Below are positions 61,013-64,000 of a DNA stretch of 64,000 bases, one piece after another (the first letter of the stretch is position 1; every line of letters starts with the position of its first letter). Source of the stretch: G963665495 sp963667575 (GTDB lineage Bacteria > Desulfobacterota > Desulfovibrionia > Desulfovibrionales > Desulfovibrionaceae); the NCBI GenBank assembly GCA_963667575.2, contig CAXXHY010000062.1:62001-126000 (forward strand), in the 5' to 3' direction. Under the pieces are notes generated by a model. That model did no database searches and was not told the origin of the DNA. It saw only the letters and a program-made list of their open reading frames with translations. The position numbers and the translations under genes were made by a program.

Positions 61013-61726
61013 ATGGCCACTTTTCGAAAAATCAAGCAGGAACTGTTACAGGCACTTCAGTCCGATGATTGGGAAGAGCGTATCAAGACGTATGAGGAGC
61101 TGGAACCCAAAAAGCTGCTGAATCCGTTGCTGGCCTTTGTGCACCATGAAAGTCTGCTACGCTGGCGCAGTCTGGCCATGCTCGGACCTGTTGTGGCCAG
61201 GATCGCGGACGCGCGCATGGAGGACGGCAGAATCGTCCTGCGACGTCTGATGTGGAATCTGAATGAAGAATCCGGCGCACTGGGCTGGGGTTCGCCCGAA
61301 GCCATGGGCGCCATTCTGGCGTCCCATTACGGGCTGGGAAAGGAGTTCCACCGTATTCTGGCATCGTACACCTTTGATCCGGAAGGCTGCGAGGCCAACT
61401 TCATCGACCACGCGCCTCTCAGACGCGGCGCGTACTGGGGATTGGGCCGTCTGGCGGAAGTGTACCCGGATCTGGCCATCAACGGCCTGCCGGGACTGCT
61501 CCAGGCCCTCGAACTGCAGCGTACGGGCGAGGATCCGGACGATCCCGTGGCCAGGGGCTATGTGGCCTGGACACTGGGACTTCTGGGCAGACGCGGCGGC
61601 GCGGACGGCATGGAGGCCTTGCAAAGCCTTCGCCACGACACCGACGAACTGGAACTGTTCCGCAACCGGCGGCTCGAAAGCACCAGCGTGGGCGCGCTGG
61701 CCCTGGAAGGACTGCAAAAGATGTAA
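61013..61726 (+). CDS. HEAT-repeat-like protein of the DVU0298 type
   Basis: The 237-residue protein is mostly helical. Its first third (KIKQELLQALQSDDWEERIK, LLNPLLAFVHHESLLRWRSL) and last third (VARGYVAWTLGLLGRRGGAD) form paired helices like HEAT or PBS lyase repeats. In the middle, WNLNEESGALGWGSPEAMGA is a striking conserved block, also known from DNA alkylation repair-type scaffolds and DVU0298-like proteins. It has no signal peptide and is likely a cytosolic scaffold. Function is not established. ATG at 61013 follows TAGGACAGCACC. Confidence 0.65.
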   Translation: MATFRKIKQELLQALQSDDWEERIKTYEELEPKKLLNPLLAFVHHESLLRWRSLAMLGPVVARIADARMEDGRIVLRRLMWNLNEESGALGWGSPEAMGAILASHYGLGKEFHRILASYTFDPEGCEANFIDHAPLRRGAYWGLGRLAEVYPDLAINGLPGLLQALELQRTGEDPDDPVARGYVAWTLGLLGRRGGADGMEALQSLRHDTDELELFRNRRLESTSVGALALEGLQKM

Positions 61727-62050
61727 TCAAAATTCCTGATTATAACGCTCGAGAACATCGTTCAGATTGATATTCTTGCACTCCCATTTGCCCCCCTCCC
61801 TGGTGTAGCGCTGCATGGTGAAGGCGTATTGGTCGATATAATCCACTCCGGCCTTGGCCTCTGCGTCCAGGCAGGCGCTGAGATCATCAATAAAATCTTC
61901 AATAAAAAAATAATTTCCTTCATAACCAAAATCGAGCGTTCCTTTTTCAAAGGAATGCTCGGTAAAGCCGTATTTTTCCACAAGTTCATTCGCCTGGGTC
62001 TCGGTGAGCCCTCTGCTGTATCCGTAGACCCGAATCTCGCTGTTTCCCAT
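61727..62050 (-). CDS. Small acidic protein of unknown function
   Basis: The 107-residue protein is acidic and soluble, starting MGNSEIRVYGYSRGLTETQA, with YFFIEDFIDDLSACLDAEAK and QRYTREGGKWECKNINLNDV later. No family is recognised. The alternating strands and acidic helix would suit a small binding protein, but this is a guess. ATG at 62050 is chosen because AGGA lies 8 bases upstream, and the open frame extends 5 codons further. It converges with the HEAT-like gene with no gap between stops. Confidence 0.5.
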   Translation of the reverse strand: MGNSEIRVYGYSRGLTETQANELVEKYGFTEHSFEKGTLDFGYEGNYFFIEDFIDDLSACLDAEAKAGVDYIDQYAFTMQRYTREGGKWECKNINLNDVLERYNQEF

Positions 62051-62382
62051 CGGATATCCTGTCAACCATCTGATATAAAACGTTAATCCAAAGCAGATAT
62101 TTCATTTTCTCCTGTTTATCAGCCACCTGAGAAAACCGTACCATGGCTTGTATCTGCATATCGGGTGGAAAATCAAGTAGAAGCAGGCCAATATCCCCCC
62201 TTTCAGGTCAGATTTTTTGATCCGTCCTACTGAAATGTTTCGAAAATCTTGCCTTGACAACTTTTTCACAATTTCATAACTATTTTTCCTTCACATACTG
62301 GCAAATGTGAAATTATCGTCAGAGGAATCCGTATGCATTTTGCAACCTGCACAGCTTACATGGGATTTTTTTGGGGGTCTTC
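62051..62382. other. Leader of the TauE/SafE gene
   Basis: 332 bases with AT-rich stretches (62080-62110 and 62260-62340). CTTGACAACTTTTTCACAA near 62252 offers a TTGACA -35-like hexamer, with AATTTCATAACTAT downstream (TAACTAT as possible -10 at about 62276). No gene is supported. Confidence 0.4.
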
Positions 62383-63358
62383 ATGGTGCTACGTGTCATC
62401 AAACAACTCACTTGTCTATGGCTCGTGCTGGGTGTTGCTCTGGCAAGCTCACCCGTCTGGGCCGCGGCCGAAAGTGCTGCCGCCAGCGTTGATGCAACGC
62501 CCTGGTGGTACTGGCCGGTCATTCTCTTCTTCTTCTGCTTTGTTCTCGGCGTTATCGCTGTTTTGGCGGGAGTTGGCGGCGGCGTTTTGTATGTTCCGCT
62601 CATCAGTGGATTCTTTCCGTTTCACATCGACTTTGTCCGCGGCGCGGGCCTGATGGTGGCCCTGGCCGGTGCGCTTGCCGCCGGTCCGGGATTGTTGAAA
62701 CGAAACCTCGCCAGTCTGCGACTGGCACTACCCGTGGCCTTGATCGCCTCGACCTGTTCGATTATCGGCGCCATGCTGGGTCTGTACCTGTCATCGCTCA
62801 ATCCGAATATCGTCCAGGGCTGCCTGGGACTGACCATCATCGGCATTGCCGTCCTGCTGCTCTGTTCCAAAAACACCGAACGGCCTGTGGTAACCAAACA
62901 GGACGCCATCGGCATGGCTCTCGGCCTGCAGGGCATCTACCACGATGCCGCTTCGGGCGAGGATATCGAATGGAAAACCCACCGCACTCTGGCGGGTTTC
63001 TGTCTGTTCGTTGTCATCGGCATCATGGCCGGCATGTTCGGCCTGGGCGCCGGCTGGGCCAACGTTCCCGTTCTCAACCTGCTTATGGGCGCTCCGCTCA
63101 AAGTCTCGGTCGCCACTTCCAAGTTCCTGCCTTTCCATCACCGATACTTCGGCCGCTTGGATATACATGAACAAAGGGTGCGTCATCCCCCTGATGGCGG
63201 TTCCTTCCATTCTGGGCCTGATGCTCGGCTCCTTCATGGGCGTACGCATTCTGGCCAAGGTCAAGGCCAAGGCCATTCGCTACATTGTCATCGGCGTCCT
63301 TTTCTTTGCCGGTTTCAAGGCGCTGGACAAGGCCATGGGCTGGAACATCATCGGTTAA
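62383..63358 (+). pseudogene. TauE/SafE family sulfite/anion exporter with a frameshift
   Basis: The gene codes for an eight-helix membrane exporter of the TauE/SafE family, often linked to sulfite or sulfonate export. Helix pairs and the repeat pattern LAGVGGGVLYVPLIS (near 62) and GMFGLGAGWANVPVLNLL (near 219) are clear. The frame breaks after VSVATSKFL: with one C of CTGCC at 63127-63131 removed it continues LSITDTSAAWIYMNKGCVIP, the expected family sequence, and ends at 63358. The full product is about 325 residues. It is either a real inactivating insertion or a sequence error. A signal peptide precedes helix 1. GGGGG lies before the ATG. Confidence 0.78.
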
Positions 63359-63382
63359 CCGGGAAAAGCGAGGTTACACATC

Positions 63383-63803
63383 ATGTCTAGCAAATCAACC
63401 AAAGCCTCCCCGGAACAAATGCGCTATGCCAACATTCTCAGCATGGGCGCCTGGGGTGGTATTGTCCTGTTGTTCGTCACCTACATCATCTACCTGTCCG
63501 GCATTATGGGCGCGCATGTGCCCATGCAGGATGTCATCGCCAACTGGGACAAGGGTGTCGACGAATACATGCACATCACTAATTCGCCTCACGGCTGGGC
63601 CTGGCTCAGTCTGATCCATGAAGGCGATTTTCTGAACTTCATCGGCATCGCCGTACTGGCTCTGATGACCATCGTCTGCTACTTCACGCTGATTCCGGGA
63701 TACCTGAAAAAAAGGCAACAAGATCTACGCAGGTATCGTCATTGCCGAAATCATCGTTCTAACGGTTGCCGCTTCCGGCATTCTCGGATCCGGAGGTCAT
63801 TGA
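63383..63803 (+). pseudogene. DUF1634-like small membrane protein with a frameshift
   Basis: The frame starts MSSKSTKASPEQMRYANILS, has helices at about residues 20-43, 74-95 (interrupted by DEYMHITNSPHGWAWLSLIH) and near 100. It shifts at a seven-A run (63707-63713). Removing one A continues LKKGNKIYAGIVIAEIIVLT, VAASGILGSGGH and a stop at 63803, about 140 residues in all. Proteins of this kind often follow TauE/SafE exporters and may form a complex with them. It lies 24 bases after the exporter. The shift may be a sequencing error. Confidence 0.65.
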
Positions 63804-63850
63804 CGCATCCGCGCCAGACCGCAGTTCACTATTCCCTGATCAAACAATTC

Positions 63851-63884
63851 GAGCCGGTCGCTTTGCAAGCGGCCGGCTCTTTTG
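63851..63884 (+). terminator. Terminator of the TauE operon
   Basis: GAGCCGG (63851-63857) and CCGGCTC (63873-63879) flank an inner CGCTT/AAGCG stem, and TTTTG follows. Confidence 0.8.
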
Positions 63885-63898
63885 TTATGAATGCGTCC

Positions 63899-64000
63899 AT
63901 GAAGAATCTGCATCCCTACTCCCTGACCATCATCGTATTCCTGGGGCTGCTGCTTTCCCGCGGCCACAGCCCTGGCAGCCCATGACCTGGAAACTGCCCG
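63899..64000 (+). pseudogene. Start of an exported protein, frameshifted and cut by the window edge
   Basis: From ATG 63899 the sequence reads MKNLHPYSLTIIVFLGLLLS, a signal peptide. As written it then runs to a stop in about 8 codons. With one C of the CCC run at 63957-63959 removed it continues AATALAAHDLETA, a normal signal-peptide end, to the window edge. The gene is probably a secreted or periplasmic protein or a sensor. The single-base problem resembles those in the two genes before it. An in-frame ATG at 63887 is an alternative start. Confidence 0.4.

Noticed and set aside
1..64000. CRISPR arrays, rRNA and tRNA genes
   Set aside because: Reading by eye showed no regularly spaced repeats, no tRNA-like T-arm/CCA patterns and no rRNA segments. 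A covariance scan was not possible.

Overview
The window looks like a chromosome segment of a sulfate-reducing bacterium of the Desulfovibrionales (Desulfovibrio-like). The support is gene content: the single-strand flagellar order flgF-G-A-H-I-J-N-K-L with csrA-fliW and flgM beside it, a FlgM-neighbour protein of the DVU0524 type, a HEAT-like protein of the DVU0298 type, TRAP transport, and an oxaloacetate decarboxylase/PEP carboxykinase cluster. Most of the window is GC-rich, with AT-rich islands near 14.8-15.25 kb, 34.8-35.05 kb and 37.8-38.3 kb. The call rests on protein resemblance judged by eye; no database search was run.

Layout. 0-9.6 kb: end of a PutA-type proline dehydrogenase, a periplasmic nucleoside hydrolase, a DctPQM TRAP transporter, a decayed DUF2142 fragment, a YchJ-like protein, an MnmM/YtqB-type methyltransferase, a radical SAM protein, a GNAT acetyltransferase and an atypical GH3 protein. 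9.8-14.6 kb (minus strand): a periplasmic binding protein upstream of a membrane diguanylate cyclase, a large periplasmic choice-of-anchor I protein and a truncated EAL domain. 14.6-16.6 kb: an AT-rich gap and an IS110/IS1111-type element. 16.6-20 kb: glyA behind a ZTP (pfl) riboswitch, a frameshifted LAS-type peptidase and a BKACE protein. 20-35 kb: mixed accessory genes, including a zinc-type P1B ATPase with repeated operator-like sites, a YczE-like/cytidylate-kinase-like fusion with a MarR regulator, a sulfotransferase, inorganic pyrophosphatase and several GNATs. 35-40.6 kb: a 7TM-DISM/PAS receptor, two secreted repeat proteins and a HigBA-like module with a broken toxin.

40.6-54.1 kb is the motility block: maf, a FlgM-associated gene and flgM (plus strand, sigma-28-like promoter), then fliW-csrA and the flgFGAHIJNKL run on the minus strand, with a sigma-54-like promoter before flgF. 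The pairing fits the usual hierarchy: sigma-54 for hook-basal-body genes, anti-sigma factor FlgM and sigma-28 for late control, FliW/CsrA for translational control. 54.1-60.3 kb is a long leader followed by oadG-oadB-oadA and an ATP-PEPCK-like gene, a set that can interconvert oxaloacetate, pyruvate and PEP and couple decarboxylation to sodium export. The right edge has a GNAT, two small or structural proteins, and a TauE/SafE exporter, a small membrane protein and a secreted-protein start.

Five genes (positions near 18290, 40025, 63129, 63710 and 63958) each need removal of exactly one base to restore the frame. Three of them are consecutive at the right end. This one-way pattern suggests insertion errors in the sequence at least as much as real gene decay.
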